Shown here: in pieces, positions 17,198 through 25,570 of the stretch
Numbering within the stretch: the stretch's first letter is position 1
Layout of the letters: each line of letters begins with the position of its first letter
From: Bacteroidia bacterium
GTDB lineage: Bacteria > Bacteroidota > Bacteroidia > Palsa-965
NCBI GenBank assembly: GCA_025454955.1
Contig: JALONL010000021.1
Location: forward strand, 1 to 64,000
Length of the DNA stretch: 64,000 nt
Direction: 5' to 3'
The notes under the pieces: generated by a model
The model's database searches: none
Told to the model about the DNA's origin: nothing
The model's input: only the letters and a program-made list of their open reading frames with translations
Program-made: the position numbers and the translations under genes

Positions 17198-18298
17198 TTA
17201 ATTCACTCCGCTTTCGGTATCCGGATTGTTCTCTTTCATTTGTTCGTATAACTTCGCCGAGGATATTAATTGTTCGGCGAAAGAATAGATATCGTCGGGC
17301 GACTTCAGTTCATACTTCGTTTCCTTCTTTTGAGCGTCAAGCAAAGCAATCTGTTTTCTCTCTCCTTCCAGATAAAACCGGCAAACAGGTTTACGGTTAT
17401 TATCGTCGAGCAAAATTGAAAAATAGGATTGTGCATCACGATAATTTATTCGCGAAGGATCAACAGACTGCCTTAAAATCGATTTGACAATCAGATAAGC
17501 CTCCATTTCTTCTCCGGTGGTATTTATTTTTGATCTCTCATCGGCTGATTCCTTTGCAGGAACAACTTCGGGTTTTGTGACTTCATTTTCTTTTGATAAT
17601 GCGGTTTTGAGCCGTTCGGTAATAATATCGGAGATGTATTGTTGCAAAGATTTTTTCAAAAGTGTGGTAAATTGTTCCAATACTTTTGCCGTAATCATTC
17701 CCGGATAAACCGGGCGGGCAAAATGACGCACAAAATTTTCACCTGGATTGGTTAACTCTGCCGAGATCAACACCCGAAGTTCATTCATATACTTTAACTC
17801 ACTGGCCGCGTTTACTATACTGTCGATGTCAAAATAGGATTTGTGAAATTTCTTGAGTTCTTCAAGTTGATTTTCTTTTATATCAATAATCGAGAATTCA
17901 AAAAATGGTTTTTCATCCATTTTGTTTGGCTCTACGAGATCGGAATAAAACCGATATACAATTCCATTGGTTAGTACACCGAAGCGTGATTTTGACACAT
18001 GAAAATAACGGAGCAACTGACCATCATGCAGGTCAAGATTTTTCGACCAGTGTTTGCATTCAATTAACAGCACCGGAAGGCTGTCTTTCATAATTGCATA
18101 ATCAATCTTTTCACCCTTCTTTAAACCTATATCGGCCACAAACTCCGGAACTACTTCCATCGGATTGAAAATATCATAACCCAATGCCTGAAGCATGGGC
18201 ATTACAAGAGCGTTCTTTGTAGCCTCTTCTGTTTGAATCTGATCGCGAAGTTTCGTGGCACGATCACTGATTTGTTTAATTTGATCTTTGAAGTCCAT
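17198..18298 (-). CDS. Solitary restriction-type nuclease, HSDR_N domain (type I R-subunit N-terminus-like)
   Basis: A 366-residue protein. Residues ~25-150 match the HSDR_N (type I restriction R-subunit N-terminal) PD-(D/E)xK fold: Asp in KIDYAIM, the E-x-K pair in LLIECKHW, and a following Gln in DGQLLRYF. GVLTNGIVYRFYSDL continues the fold. There is no helicase motor, no modification or specificity subunit nearby, and the C-terminal ~200 residues are helical with a late beta-rich block (CRFYLEGERKQIALLD) that I do not recognise. Such solitary proteins are common in genomes and their target is unknown; a defence or nucleic-acid role is plausible. The gene is AT-richer than its neighbours. 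A 14-bp inverted repeat lies 12 bases upstream of the ATG. Confidence 0.8.
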   Translation of the reverse strand: MDFKDQIKQISDRATKLRDQIQTEEATKNALVMPMLQALGYDIFNPMEVVPEFVADIGLKKGEKIDYAIMKDSLPVLLIECKHWSKNLDLHDGQLLRYFHVSKSRFGVLTNGIVYRFYSDLVEPNKMDEKPFFEFSIIDIKENQLEELKKFHKSYFDIDSIVNAASELKYMNELRVLISAELTNPGENFVRHFARPVYPGMITAKVLEQFTTLLKKSLQQYISDIITERLKTALSKENEVTKPEVVPAKESADERSKINTTGEEMEAYLIVKSILRQSVDPSRINYRDAQSYFSILLDDNNRKPVCRFYLEGERKQIALLDAQKKETKYELKSPDDIYSFAEQLISSAKLYEQMKENNPDTESGVN

Positions 18299-18309
18299 GT
18301 ACGGTCTGG

Positions 18310-18344
18310 TTGTGAAAATGATTCAGAATAAATCATTTTCACAA
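18310..18344. promoter_or_regulatory. 14-bp perfect inverted repeat upstream of the HSDR_N gene
   Basis: TTGTGAAAATGATT and its exact reverse complement AATCATTTTCACAA are separated by seven bases, and end 12 bases before the start codon at 18298. It may be a protein-binding operator or a leader hairpin that blocks translation. Confidence 0.5.
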
Positions 18345-18540
18345 TACTACAGAGGGAATGGTGAATAAATATCCCTTAATCTGATGAATTAAGAAATACG
18401 ATAAGAATATTCTTATTGTGAGAATAAAAGATATTATAATCACTCCCTGTTCATCACCTCCGTTTTCCGGCGCGAGGGTATCTGCTGTGTGTGCATACGG
18501 GTAATGTGGTGCGCGTGCAGCGGTTGGTGAGCGGGGGGCG

Positions 18541-18548
18541 CAAAGATA
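18541..18548 (-). promoter_or_regulatory. -7 box TATCTTTG reading toward the HSDR_N gene
   Basis: A perfect minus-strand TAnnTTTG match 243 bases upstream of the HSDR_N start. No clear -33 TTG is seen at the usual distance. Confidence 0.4.
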
Positions 18549-18656
18549 AATTCGTGAACTAATCGGGTGGTCTTGTTCTGCAGGAAGTACAGCTAAAATA
18601 TTCTTTATAGCGATTGTCTCTAAGTTTACTAACTTTCAGGATTAAACTAATGAATT

Positions 18657-20240
18657 ATGCCTGAAACAGAGAAGGGATCAACATTGGTTGCCGGGACAAA
18701 AGCTTCTGCGGAAGGTTTAGGTAAAAATGGTGTGGCATTTGCCGCTCCAGGCGCTTTGCTTTTCGATAAAAGTGACACCGGACAGGCACAGCAGCTTCCG
18801 GCGGCGCAATTCAAAATCGGGAAGAATGCAGTAAAAGGCACCACAGTCGGTCAACTCTTTGTCCGAAAGGCATGGATTGTAATTGATGTAAAAAACGAGG
18901 ATGAAAATAATATCCGCTATGTACTTGCAGCGTATGATATTTTTGAGAAAACACTGGTAGATGGGGGAGAAACGAAAGAAGTCGCGTGGAATGACGATAA
19001 ATTTTATCTCGGCCCCGGGCAGGAAGATCCGGAAAATAGTGAAGAGGAAGAAGAGGATGAGTTGGATTTGGTGAATGAAGAAGATATTGAACAGCAAGTT
19101 GAAAATCTTCCCATCATTCCGGAAGATACGAACAAAGAAAAGAGAGAACTGTACCTAAAGCAATCGGGAGCAACTGGTTTAAAAGAGGAAGAGGTGCAAA
19201 AAATTAGTTCGATACTGAATCCGAATGTGGATATTCTTACCGGCGTATCGAAACCATTAATTGTTAAAGGACTTAAAACAAGTCTGACAAATGCACTTAA
19301 TAGATGGCTGAGGCCCTTGTACACTGAATCGAAAACGCTTAATAGCAGCGATCGTTCTTTGGATATGGGCGTGATTGGCGATCTGGCCAAAGTGGCGTGG
19401 CAAATTGTGCAGCAACACTACGGCAGTTTAATTGTCATGTCACCACCCCATCCGGATAGCATAGCTTCCAAAGAAGATTATGACCCATCCTCAAAGGAAC
19501 ATTTAACCACACAACAATCGATAGTTTCCGGTCTTTCCAAAGAAGAAGAGACTGAGATGACAATCAACTCGGTGTATTATGGGCTTTCGCAGCCTGATGT
19601 GGGAGGGATTGTTTACGAAAAATATAATGTAGATACCTCGCGAAAAGTGGATAGGGAAATTATTCATGAGGTTGTTACTGAATTTGCGAATAGTAACAGG
19701 GCAAAATTACTGCTTGTTAAAGCGATGTGGCCCGGAGAGGAAGACTTTGCAAAAGGGAAAGTATATATACAGCATAAGGTTCCGAAGTCGCGGCTTAAAA
19801 AGGAAGAAAAGATACGTAGTTATATTCAGGGAAAATACTGGGAAGTCATTCAAACCCTGATTCACGAAATTCTCCATGCCGCAGCACACGGCCGTTTGAA
19901 ACAATCGACCAAATTGATCGGAGCGAATGCATATAATATTATCGTGGAAGGAATTTGTGAATATTATGCACTCCGTGCGTGGAATAAAACCTTAGAAACA
20001 ATTACACAGAATAAATCTTTGCAAGAACTGATTACCGGATCGTATGATAAAGATATTGATCCCGATTCCATTCCTAAAATTTCCCGGTATGAGTCCATTG
20101 AATCTGTAAAGGAAATAGTTGAAGTAATCAATAAAGGAAATGCCAAATCGAAAGTGAATGTGGGTGAAGCCAACTTAGTTGCGGCTTACTTTATGGGGCA
20201 TGTAGAGCTTATTGGTTTGCCCGATCCGAATAAAGAATAA
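18657..20240 (+). CDS. Putative zinc metalloprotease with HExxH motif, unrecognised family
   Basis: A 527-residue protein with no signal peptide and no membrane helix. Residues ~1-60 are low-complexity, Gly/Ala/Lys-rich and probably disordered; ~62-118 look like a small beta domain (VGQLFVRKAWIVIDVKN, IRYVLAAYDIF). Residues ~120-165 are very acidic (GQEDPENSEEEEEDELDL). The catalytic signature is HEILH at 403-407, followed by EGICEYYALR with Glu431 or Glu435 as likely third zinc ligand, a gluzincin-like arrangement. I do not recognise the family. It is divergent from a solitary nuclease and AT-richer than the genes around it, so this may be a transferred effector, toxin or defence gene; that is inference. 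The ATG at 18657 is the first in frame. Confidence 0.65.
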   Translation: MPETEKGSTLVAGTKASAEGLGKNGVAFAAPGALLFDKSDTGQAQQLPAAQFKIGKNAVKGTTVGQLFVRKAWIVIDVKNEDENNIRYVLAAYDIFEKTLVDGGETKEVAWNDDKFYLGPGQEDPENSEEEEEDELDLVNEEDIEQQVENLPIIPEDTNKEKRELYLKQSGATGLKEEEVQKISSILNPNVDILTGVSKPLIVKGLKTSLTNALNRWLRPLYTESKTLNSSDRSLDMGVIGDLAKVAWQIVQQHYGSLIVMSPPHPDSIASKEDYDPSSKEHLTTQQSIVSGLSKEEETEMTINSVYYGLSQPDVGGIVYEKYNVDTSRKVDREIIHEVVTEFANSNRAKLLLVKAMWPGEEDFAKGKVYIQHKVPKSRLKKEEKIRSYIQGKYWEVIQTLIHEILHAAAHGRLKQSTKLIGANAYNIIVEGICEYYALRAWNKTLETITQNKSLQELITGSYDKDIDPDSIPKISRYESIESVKEIVEVINKGNAKSKVNVGEANLVAAYFMGHVELIGLPDPNKE

Positions 20241-20282
20241 TGTTCAATCTGTCCACCGGCTGTTGCCGGCGGAATGTATTTG

Positions 20283-21380
20283 TTAGCGATTCATCACCTC
20301 TGTTTGTCGGCGTATTGATGCTTTGTGCAGCAACTGACACAACTCGGCAATAATATCTTTATCCAGCCCAAGAGCCTGGCCCTGCGCCGTGCGCGATTGC
20401 AGAATTTGCAGCCAGCGGTCGATTTGCAGAATGGTTACGCCGTGTTCTTTTTTGTAGCTGCCAATTTCTTCCACCACCTGCATACGCCGGGCCAGCGCCT
20501 GAACCATTTCGGCATCAATGCCATCGATTACGCTTCGCAGCGAGTTTAGCTGATGTCCGAAATGGGCATCGTCGCAGCCTTTGCCGCGCACCACTAATTT
20601 CTCGAGCAGTTGAAGCAGCAGGGCGGGAGTGAGTTGCTGTGCGGCATCGCTGAGGGCGGTGGCGGGGTCGCGGTGGGTTTCTATCATCAGCCCGTCCACA
20701 TCAAGATCGAGTGCCTGCTGCGATACCGATTCAATTAAATCGCGGCGGCCGCTGATGTGGCTGGGGTCGCAAATGAGTGGCAGGGCGGGGCAGGCGCTGC
20801 GCAGGGCAATGGCCATTTCCCAGAGCGGGGCGTTGCGGTATTGTGTTTTGGTGCCGGTGCTGAAACCCCGGTGTATGGCCCCCAGCTTGCGAATGCCTGC
20901 GCGGTTAAGCCGTTCGAGTGCGCCAAACCAGAGCATGAGGTCGGGGTTTACCGGGTTTTTTATCAGCACGGGAATATCGGTGCCTTCGAGCGCATCGGCT
21001 ATTTCCTGCACCGAAAACGGGTTTACCGTGGTGCGTGCGCCAATCCACAGCACATCAATGCCGGCTTTGAGTGCCAGTTCGGTGTGGGCGGCGGTGGCCA
21101 CTTCTACGGTAACGGGCAGGCCGGTTTCGGCTTTTACGCGCTGCAGCCAGGGCAGGGCGGCTTCGCCCATTCCTTCAAAGGCACCGGGGCGGGTGCGCGG
21201 CTTCCATACTCCCGCGCGAAACAGCGAGGTGTGCTGCTGTGCGGCAATGCTGCGGGCAGTGTCGAGCAACTGTTCTTCGCTTTCGGCGCCGCAGGGGCCG
21301 GCTATAATTATTTTCTTCCACCGGGCAGGCAGCCACTGGCTTACCGGTTCGAGATCGAGATCAAGACGTGTATCAGGCAT
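20283..21380 (-). CDS. Bifunctional 3-deoxy-7-phosphoheptulonate synthase / chorismate mutase
   Basis: A 365-residue fusion at the entry and branch point of aromatic amino-acid synthesis. Residues ~1-260 are a KDO8P/DAHP synthase of the AroA(G) type: IIAGPCGAES, the FRAGVWKPRTRPGAF block, IGARTTVNPF, IKNPVNPD, IHRGFSTGTKTQYRN and LICDPSHISGRR. Residues ~270-355 are an AroQ-type chorismate mutase: LNSLRSVIDGIDAEMVQALARRM, then VEEIGSYKKEHGV and a final helix with the RRQTEVMNR end. It condenses PEP with erythrose-4-phosphate and converts chorismate to prephenate. The fusion order is the one found in Bacteroidota. A perfect TACCTTTG box lies 49 bases upstream of its start. Confidence 0.92.
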   Translation of the reverse strand: MPDTRLDLDLEPVSQWLPARWKKIIIAGPCGAESEEQLLDTARSIAAQQHTSLFRAGVWKPRTRPGAFEGMGEAALPWLQRVKAETGLPVTVEVATAAHTELALKAGIDVLWIGARTTVNPFSVQEIADALEGTDIPVLIKNPVNPDLMLWFGALERLNRAGIRKLGAIHRGFSTGTKTQYRNAPLWEMAIALRSACPALPLICDPSHISGRRDLIESVSQQALDLDVDGLMIETHRDPATALSDAAQQLTPALLLQLLEKLVVRGKGCDDAHFGHQLNSLRSVIDGIDAEMVQALARRMQVVEEIGSYKKEHGVTILQIDRWLQILQSRTAQGQALGLDKDIIAELCQLLHKASIRRQTEVMNR

Positions 21381-21429
21381 ACTTATAATATAACAGGCGA
21401 AAACGGCAAGTGTTGCAGCCTGGTTTGCA

Positions 21430-21437
21430 CAAAGGTA
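21430..21437 (-). promoter_or_regulatory. -7 box TACCTTTG of the DAHP synthase gene
   Basis: A perfect TAnnTTTG match on the minus strand, giving a leader of about 45 bases for the gene starting at 21380. Confidence 0.5.
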
Positions 21438-21441
21438 CTAT

Positions 21442-21491
21442 GGCCCGGCGGCATTTTACCCTGTTTAGGGTATTGTACCCGGCCGCCGGGC
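21442..21491. promoter_or_regulatory. Nested GC-rich stem-loop in the divergent aro / small-protein spacer
   Basis: GCCCGGCGGC (21443-21452) pairs with GCCGCCGGGC (21482-21491), and the interior holds a second hairpin ACCCT-GTTT-AGGGT (21458-21471). It ends 17 bases before the small-protein ATG at 21509. It also lies just upstream of the minus-strand -7 box, so it could act as a leader hairpin for one gene or an operator for the other. Confidence 0.45.
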
Positions 21492-21508
21492 TGCCGTTCT
21501 TTGTATCC

Positions 21509-21673
21509 ATGAATAATCCATTGCTCGGCACGCCGGTATTTCCCGAAAACAGCACTCCCGCCTGTTTCGGATGCTCGTGGCAGCAATTTGCCATTGAACT
21601 GAAGAAGAAGAAAAAGTGCTGCAAGGCCTGGAAAGAAAAAAAACGCTGCAAAAAATGCCCTGCAAACGGCTGA
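21509..21673 (+). CDS. Small Cys- and Lys-rich protein
   Basis: A 54-residue ORF. The N-terminal half has a CFGC pair and a hydrophobic stretch; the C-terminal half is dominated by Lys and paired Cys (KKKKKCC-KAW-KEKKRCKKCP). Five to six Cys residues in CxxC and CC arrangements suggest metal binding or disulphides. I have a weak memory of similar tiny proteins ending CKKCP in other Bacteroidota, with no known function. The start at 21509 follows a TTCTTTG box-like stretch by five bases and excludes an upstream extension that would overlap the stem-loop. Confidence 0.5.
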   Translation: MNNPLLGTPVFPENSTPACFGCSWQQFAIELKKKKKCCKAWKEKKRCKKCPANG

Positions 21674-21809
21674 TTGGCCGGGTTTGATTTACGGTATTCC
21701 CGTCTCTTCGCTGTTCCCCATTTTCAAATAATTCCGAAATTGTGCTTCACATTCCTGTGGTGTACAGAATTGCCATCCAGGTATTCTCACCGCAAATTAT
21801 TCTTGCGCG

Positions 21810-22487
21810 ATGTCTGAAACAAAATACGAATACCCGCAGGTAAAATACACCCGCCTCACTTTCCCCCCCGCCCAAATGCAGCAGCGGGCGCAGGAATTTT
21901 ATGCCTGGATGGACACCCGCCGCACCGTGCGCGAGTTTTTGCCCGACCCCATACCCGAAGGCGTACTCGAACACATCCTGCTCGCCGCATCCACGGCCCC
22001 GTCGGGCGCGCACAAACAACCCTGGTCGTTTTGCGTGGTCACCAACCCCGATCTCAAACGCCAGATACGCGAAGCCGCCGAAAAAGAAGAATACGAAAGC
22101 TACAACGGCCGTATGCCTCAGGACTGGCTCGACGACCTGGCCCCGCTCGGCACCGACTGGCGAAAACCGTTTCTCGAAACAGCCCCGGCACTCATAGTCG
22201 TATTCCGCCGGGCCTATGAAGAAGTAAACGGCCGCAAAAAGAACAACTACTACGTAAACGAATCGGTGGGGCTGGCCTGCGGTTTTCTGCTGGCGGCCAT
22301 CCATCATGCCGGGCTGGGAGCACTCACGCATACGCCCAGTCCGATGAACTTTTTAAGCAGCCTGCTTAACCGCCCCGAAAACGAGCGACCTTTCCTGCTG
22401 ATTCCGGTTGGATATGTACCCGAAAACTGCCTTGTGCCCGATTTAAAGCGCAAAACACTGGACGATATTTGTTTTATCTATAAGTAA
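21810..22487 (+). CDS. Nitroreductase-family flavoprotein, iodotyrosine deiodinase-like
   Basis: A 225-residue protein of the FMN-dependent nitroreductase fold, cytosolic. The FMN-binding start [13 protein letters not shown] and the [13 protein letters not shown] block resemble iodotyrosine deiodinase and BluB-type members more than classic NfsB enzymes; [14 protein letters not shown] and LIPVGYVPE complete the fold. It would form a dimer and use NAD(P)H or a flavin partner for reductive chemistry (dehalogenation or nitro reduction). The physiological substrate is not known. It is followed by acpP with an independent promoter, so it is probably monocistronic. Confidence 0.88.
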   Translation: MSETKYEYPQVKYTRLTFPPAQMQQRAQEFYAWMDTRRTVREFLPDPIPEGVLEHILLAASTAPSGAHKQPWSFCVVTNPDLKRQIREAAEKEEYESYNGRMPQDWLDDLAPLGTDWRKPFLETAPALIVVFRRAYEEVNGRKKNNYYVNESVGLACGFLLAAIHHAGLGALTHTPSPMNFLSSLLNRPENERPFLLIPVGYVPENCLVPDLKRKTLDDICFIYK

Positions 22488-22542
22488 CAGGCTGATTATC
22501 AGTACAAAGTCAAAAAAGGTTTTGTTTTTCGTCCCCTCCGGC

Positions 22543-22550
22543 TATCTTTG
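22543..22550 (+). promoter_or_regulatory. -33/-7 promoter of acpP (-7 box TATCTTTG)
   Basis: A perfect -7 box at 22543-22550 with a TTG at 22522-22524, 18 bases upstream, fits the Bacteroidota primary sigma promoter. The leader to the ATG at 22582 is short. Confidence 0.7.
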
Positions 22551-22581
22551 CACGCAATCTTTAACCAAAAAACCTATAAAA

Positions 22582-22821
22582 ATGTCTGATATCGCATCAA
22601 AAGTGAAAGACATCATTGTTGACAAACTCGGTGTTGAAGCCAGCGAAGTAACCGAGGCTGCCAGCTTTACCAATGATCTCGGTGCTGACTCGCTTGATAC
22701 TGTTGAGCTCATCATGGAATTTGAAAAAGAGTTCAACATCGCTATTCCTGACGATCAGGCTGAGAAAATCGCTACCGTAGGTGATGCTATCACTTACATC
22801 CAGGAACACGCTACCAAGTAA
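22582..22821 (+). CDS. acpP: Acyl carrier protein
   Basis: A 79-residue acidic, all-helical protein. Ser37 in the GADSLDT motif is the 4'-phosphopantetheine attachment site. It carries growing acyl chains in type II fatty-acid synthesis and is cytosolic. The start at 22582 gives the canonical [13 protein letters not shown] opening; the longer frame from 22522 overlaps the promoter. It is followed by fabF and rnc, the conserved acpP-fabF-rnc order. Confidence 0.97.
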   Translation: MSDIASKVKDIIVDKLGVEASEVTEAASFTNDLGADSLDTVELIMEFEKEFNIAIPDDQAEKIATVGDAITYIQEHATK

Positions 22822-22851
22822 TCCAACCGGATTCAATTTTGAAGTAAACGT

Positions 22852-24105
22852 ATGCAGTTAAAACGGGTTGTTGTAACGGGCCTTGGCGCAGTAACACCGC
22901 TGGGCAACAGTGTTCAGGAATATTGGACAAATTTGCTTGCGGGAGTAAGCGGCGCAGCCCCGATTACCCGTTTCGATGCATCGAAATTCAAAACACAGTT
23001 TGCGTGTGAAGTGAAAAACTTCAATGTGGAAGATTATTTCGACCGCAAGGAAGCGCGCAAACTCGACGCATTTTCACATTATGGCATCGCCGCGGCCGAT
23101 CAGGCCGTGCGCGACGCCGGTGTGAATGCCGAAACCATTGACCGCACCCGTGTGGGTGTAATCTGGGGTTCGGGCATTGGCGGACTGGAAACTTTTCAGG
23201 ACGAGTGTTTTGCATTTGCCAAAGGCGATGGTACGCCGCGTTTCAATCCGTTCTTCATTCCCAAGATGATTGCCGACATCTGCGCCGGACATATTTCCAT
23301 GCGCTATGGCTTTCACGGACCCAATTTCACCACGGTTTCGGCCTGTGCTTCTTCCACCAACGCACTTATTGATGCGTTCAATTACATTCGTCTGGGCAAG
23401 GCCAATGTAATTATTGCAGGCGGTTCAGAATCGGCGGTGAATGAAGCCGGTGTGGGTGGTTTCAATGCCTGTCAGGCCATGAGCACCCGCAACGACGATC
23501 CGGCCTCGGCCTCGCGCCCCTACGATAAAGAGCGCGATGGTTTTGTGCTGGGCGAAGGCGGCGGGGCATTGGTGCTCGAAGAACTGAACCATGCGCTGGC
23601 CCGCGGCGCAAAAATTTACTGCGAAGTAGTGGGCGGCGGCCTCAGCGCCGATGCTTATCACATCACCGCTCCGCACCCCGAAGGCCTTGGCGCCGCACTG
23701 GTAATGCGCAACGCCCTCGAAGATGCCGAATTACAGCCCACAGACATCGACTACATCAACACCCACGGCACTTCAACCCCGCTGGGCGACGTGGCCGAGC
23801 TGAAGGCCATACAGAAAGTGTTTGGTGAGCAGGCTTACGCCATGAACATCAGCGCCACCAAATCAATGACCGGCCACCTGCTTGGCGCTGCCGGTGCTGT
23901 GGAAGCTATCGCCACGGTGCTGGCGGTGCAAAACGACATTGTTCCCCCCACCATCAATCACACCACCCCTGACCCGGAAATTGATGCCCGTCTGAACCTG
24001 ACGTTCGGCAAAGCCCAGCAGCGTGTGGTTCGTGCGGCTATCAGCAATACCTTCGGCTTTGGCGGCCACAATGCCGCAGCCGTGTTTAAGAAGTATTCTG
24101 CTTAA
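22852..24105 (+). CDS. fabF: 3-oxoacyl-[acyl-carrier-protein] synthase II
   Basis: A 417-residue condensing enzyme of the thiolase fold. The catalytic triad is visible: Cys165 in VSACASSTNA, His305 in NTHGTSTP, and His342 in SMTGHLLGAAG. It elongates acyl-ACP with malonyl-ACP, working directly with the acyl carrier protein made by the gene 30 bases upstream. Length and N-terminus (RVVVTGLGAVTPLG) are normal, and NTFGFGGHNA marks the C-terminal end. It is followed nine bases later by rnc in the same operon. Confidence 0.97.
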   Translation: MQLKRVVVTGLGAVTPLGNSVQEYWTNLLAGVSGAAPITRFDASKFKTQFACEVKNFNVEDYFDRKEARKLDAFSHYGIAAADQAVRDAGVNAETIDRTRVGVIWGSGIGGLETFQDECFAFAKGDGTPRFNPFFIPKMIADICAGHISMRYGFHGPNFTTVSACASSTNALIDAFNYIRLGKANVIIAGGSESAVNEAGVGGFNACQAMSTRNDDPASASRPYDKERDGFVLGEGGGALVLEELNHALARGAKIYCEVVGGGLSADAYHITAPHPEGLGAALVMRNALEDAELQPTDIDYINTHGTSTPLGDVAELKAIQKVFGEQAYAMNISATKSMTGHLLGAAGAVEAIATVLAVQNDIVPPTINHTTPDPEIDARLNLTFGKAQQRVVRAAISNTFGFGGHNAAAVFKKYSA

Positions 24106-24113
24106 TCGCGCCA

Positions 24114-24845
24114 TTGATTACTGCACTGAGAATCATTCTGTTCACAAGCGGAAATGATAAGGCTCTGAGCCGCTCACTCCGCAATATGCTGGGATTTTAT
24201 CCCCGCAACCTCTCCCTTTTCCGCAAAGCCTTCACCCATAGTTCGGTGGCCAATCAGGCCCGCGACCGCAACGAACAGAAAGAAAGCTACGAACGCCTGG
24301 AGTTCCTCGGCGATGCCGTACTCAGCGCCGTAATTGCCGATTACCTCTTCAAAAAATTCCCTTACCGCGACGAAGGCTTCCTCACCAAACTCCGTTCGCG
24401 CATCGTAAGCAGGCAGCAGTTGGGCAAACTGGCCGTGAAATTCGGCCTCGATAAATTTATTGAAGCCGAAAGCGGGCTCACCGGCCGCAGCAACTCCATA
24501 AACGGCGATGTGTTTGAAGCCCTCATCGGCGCCATTTACCTCGACCGCGGCTATGTATTTACCGCCCGTTTCATTCACGAGAAAATTATCCGTCACCACC
24601 TCGATATCGACGAAATAGAAAGTACCGATACCGATTTCAAGAGCAAACTCATTGAGTGGTGCCAGAAAAACAAAAAGGAACTTCGCTTCAATCTCGTGGA
24701 GGAAAACGGCAGCGGACAGCAGCGCATGTTTGTAATTGAGATTACCATCGACGGCAAAGTACACGGCCGCAGCCAGCACCAGTCGAAAAAACGGGCCGAG
24801 CAGGAAGCCGCCGGAGCCTGTCTGGCCGAGTTGGATCTTCCCTAA
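24114..24845 (+). CDS. rnc: Ribonuclease III
   Basis: A 243-residue double-strand-specific endoribonuclease that processes rRNA precursors and structured RNA. The RNase III signature ERLEFLGDAV holds Glu63 and Asp67; NGDVFEALIGAIYLD holds Asp132 and Glu135, the Mg2+ ligands. A dsRNA-binding domain follows at ~170-240 (DFKSKLIEWCQKNK, ending SKKRAEQEAAGACL). The start is taken as TTG at 24114, since the N-terminal helix before the first ATG (24186) is conserved-looking (LSRSLRNMLGFYP); another near-cognate start is possible. It is third in the acpP-fabF-rnc operon. Confidence 0.93.
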   Translation: MITALRIILFTSGNDKALSRSLRNMLGFYPRNLSLFRKAFTHSSVANQARDRNEQKESYERLEFLGDAVLSAVIADYLFKKFPYRDEGFLTKLRSRIVSRQQLGKLAVKFGLDKFIEAESGLTGRSNSINGDVFEALIGAIYLDRGYVFTARFIHEKIIRHHLDIDEIESTDTDFKSKLIEWCQKNKKELRFNLVEENGSGQQRMFVIEITIDGKVHGRSQHQSKKRAEQEAAGACLAELDLP

Positions 24846-24985
24846 ACTGCTTTTAGACAGCTTCTTACAGCAGGTTGTCCGCGCCTGCGAAGGCTTTAAT
24901 CTCTTTTTTATTTCCCCAACCGGGCAACCCTTTGTACCTTTTATCGTCTTTTAAGCGTAGAATCCGGCAGAACCAGGTTGCAATT

Positions 24986-25570
24986 ATGACGGAAAATGAA
25001 CTGATCGCGGGTTGCATCAGGCAGGACAGAACCTGCCAGGAGGCATTGTACAAGCGGTTTTATGGTAAAATGCTGGGTGTTTGCCTGCGTTATGCCAAAG
25101 ATCGTGAGCAGGCGCGCGATATGCTTCAGGATGGGATGATTAAAGTTTTTTCCACCATCCGCAATTTTGCAGGCCGGGGATCGCTGGAAGGCTGGGTGAG
25201 GAGAATTGTAGTGAATACCGCTGTAGATCACCTTCGCCGCAACAAGCATGAATACCTCATTGTATCCACCGTTCACATGCGCGATGGCGATGTGCCCGAC
25301 CATACAGATGAGGTAGAAGAGGAGGACCTGATAGCCGCACTTTCCGAAGAACAGATTCTGAAAGCCGTGCAGCAACTCAGCCCCGCCTATCGCACGGTGT
25401 TTAACCTGTATGTGCTGGAAAACTTTTCGCACCGGGAAATTGCCGAGCAGCTCAACATCAGTGAGGGTACTTCCAAGTCTAATCTTGCCAAGGCCCGCTT
25501 CCAGCTCAAGAAATTACTCACACACCTAAGCAGACAAAGTGCCGATGAACAACGGACAACTACACGATGA
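24986..25570 (+). CDS. ECF-family RNA polymerase sigma factor
   Basis: A 194-residue sigma-70 factor with only regions 2 and 4. Region 2 spans ~20-95 (YKRFYGKMLGVCLRYAKD, DMLQDGMIKVF, GSLEGWVRRIVVNTAVDHLRR); region 4 spans ~125-185 (LSPAYRTVFNLYVLENFSHREIAEQL, SEGTSKSNLAKARFQLKK). It directs RNA polymerase to a dedicated regulon. The ATG at 24986 gives the usual N-terminus MTENELIAGC; the longer frame from 24875 is unlikely. The 3' end overlaps the next gene by 26 bases, the usual arrangement of sigma with its own regulator. Confidence 0.93.
   Translation: MTENELIAGCIRQDRTCQEALYKRFYGKMLGVCLRYAKDREQARDMLQDGMIKVFSTIRNFAGRGSLEGWVRRIVVNTAVDHLRRNKHEYLIVSTVHMRDGDVPDHTDEVEEEDLIAALSEEQILKAVQQLSPAYRTVFNLYVLENFSHREIAEQLNISEGTSKSNLAKARFQLKKLLTHLSRQSADEQRTTTR

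Larger units (their letters stand above)
18299..18656. other. Divergent intergenic region between HSDR_N and metalloprotease genes
   Basis: A 358-base gene-free spacer. It holds the 14-bp inverted repeat at 18310-18344, a 16-base perfect palindrome ATAAGAATATTCTTAT at 18401-18416, and a perfect minus-strand TATCTTTG box at 18541-18548. That box would give the HSDR_N mRNA a leader of roughly 240 bases containing both palindromes. Toward the metalloprotease, TAAGTTTA and TAACTTTC within 40 bases of the ATG are imperfect -7 candidates. Confidence 0.5.

Noticed and set aside
17198-18298. Complete type I restriction-modification system
   Set aside because: No HsdM, HsdS or helicase part is present on either side.
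18657-20240. Effector of an extracellular contractile injection system
   Set aside because: No sheath, tube or baseplate gene lies in the window, and the N-terminus is not a clear DUF4157-type cargo; kept only as an alternative.
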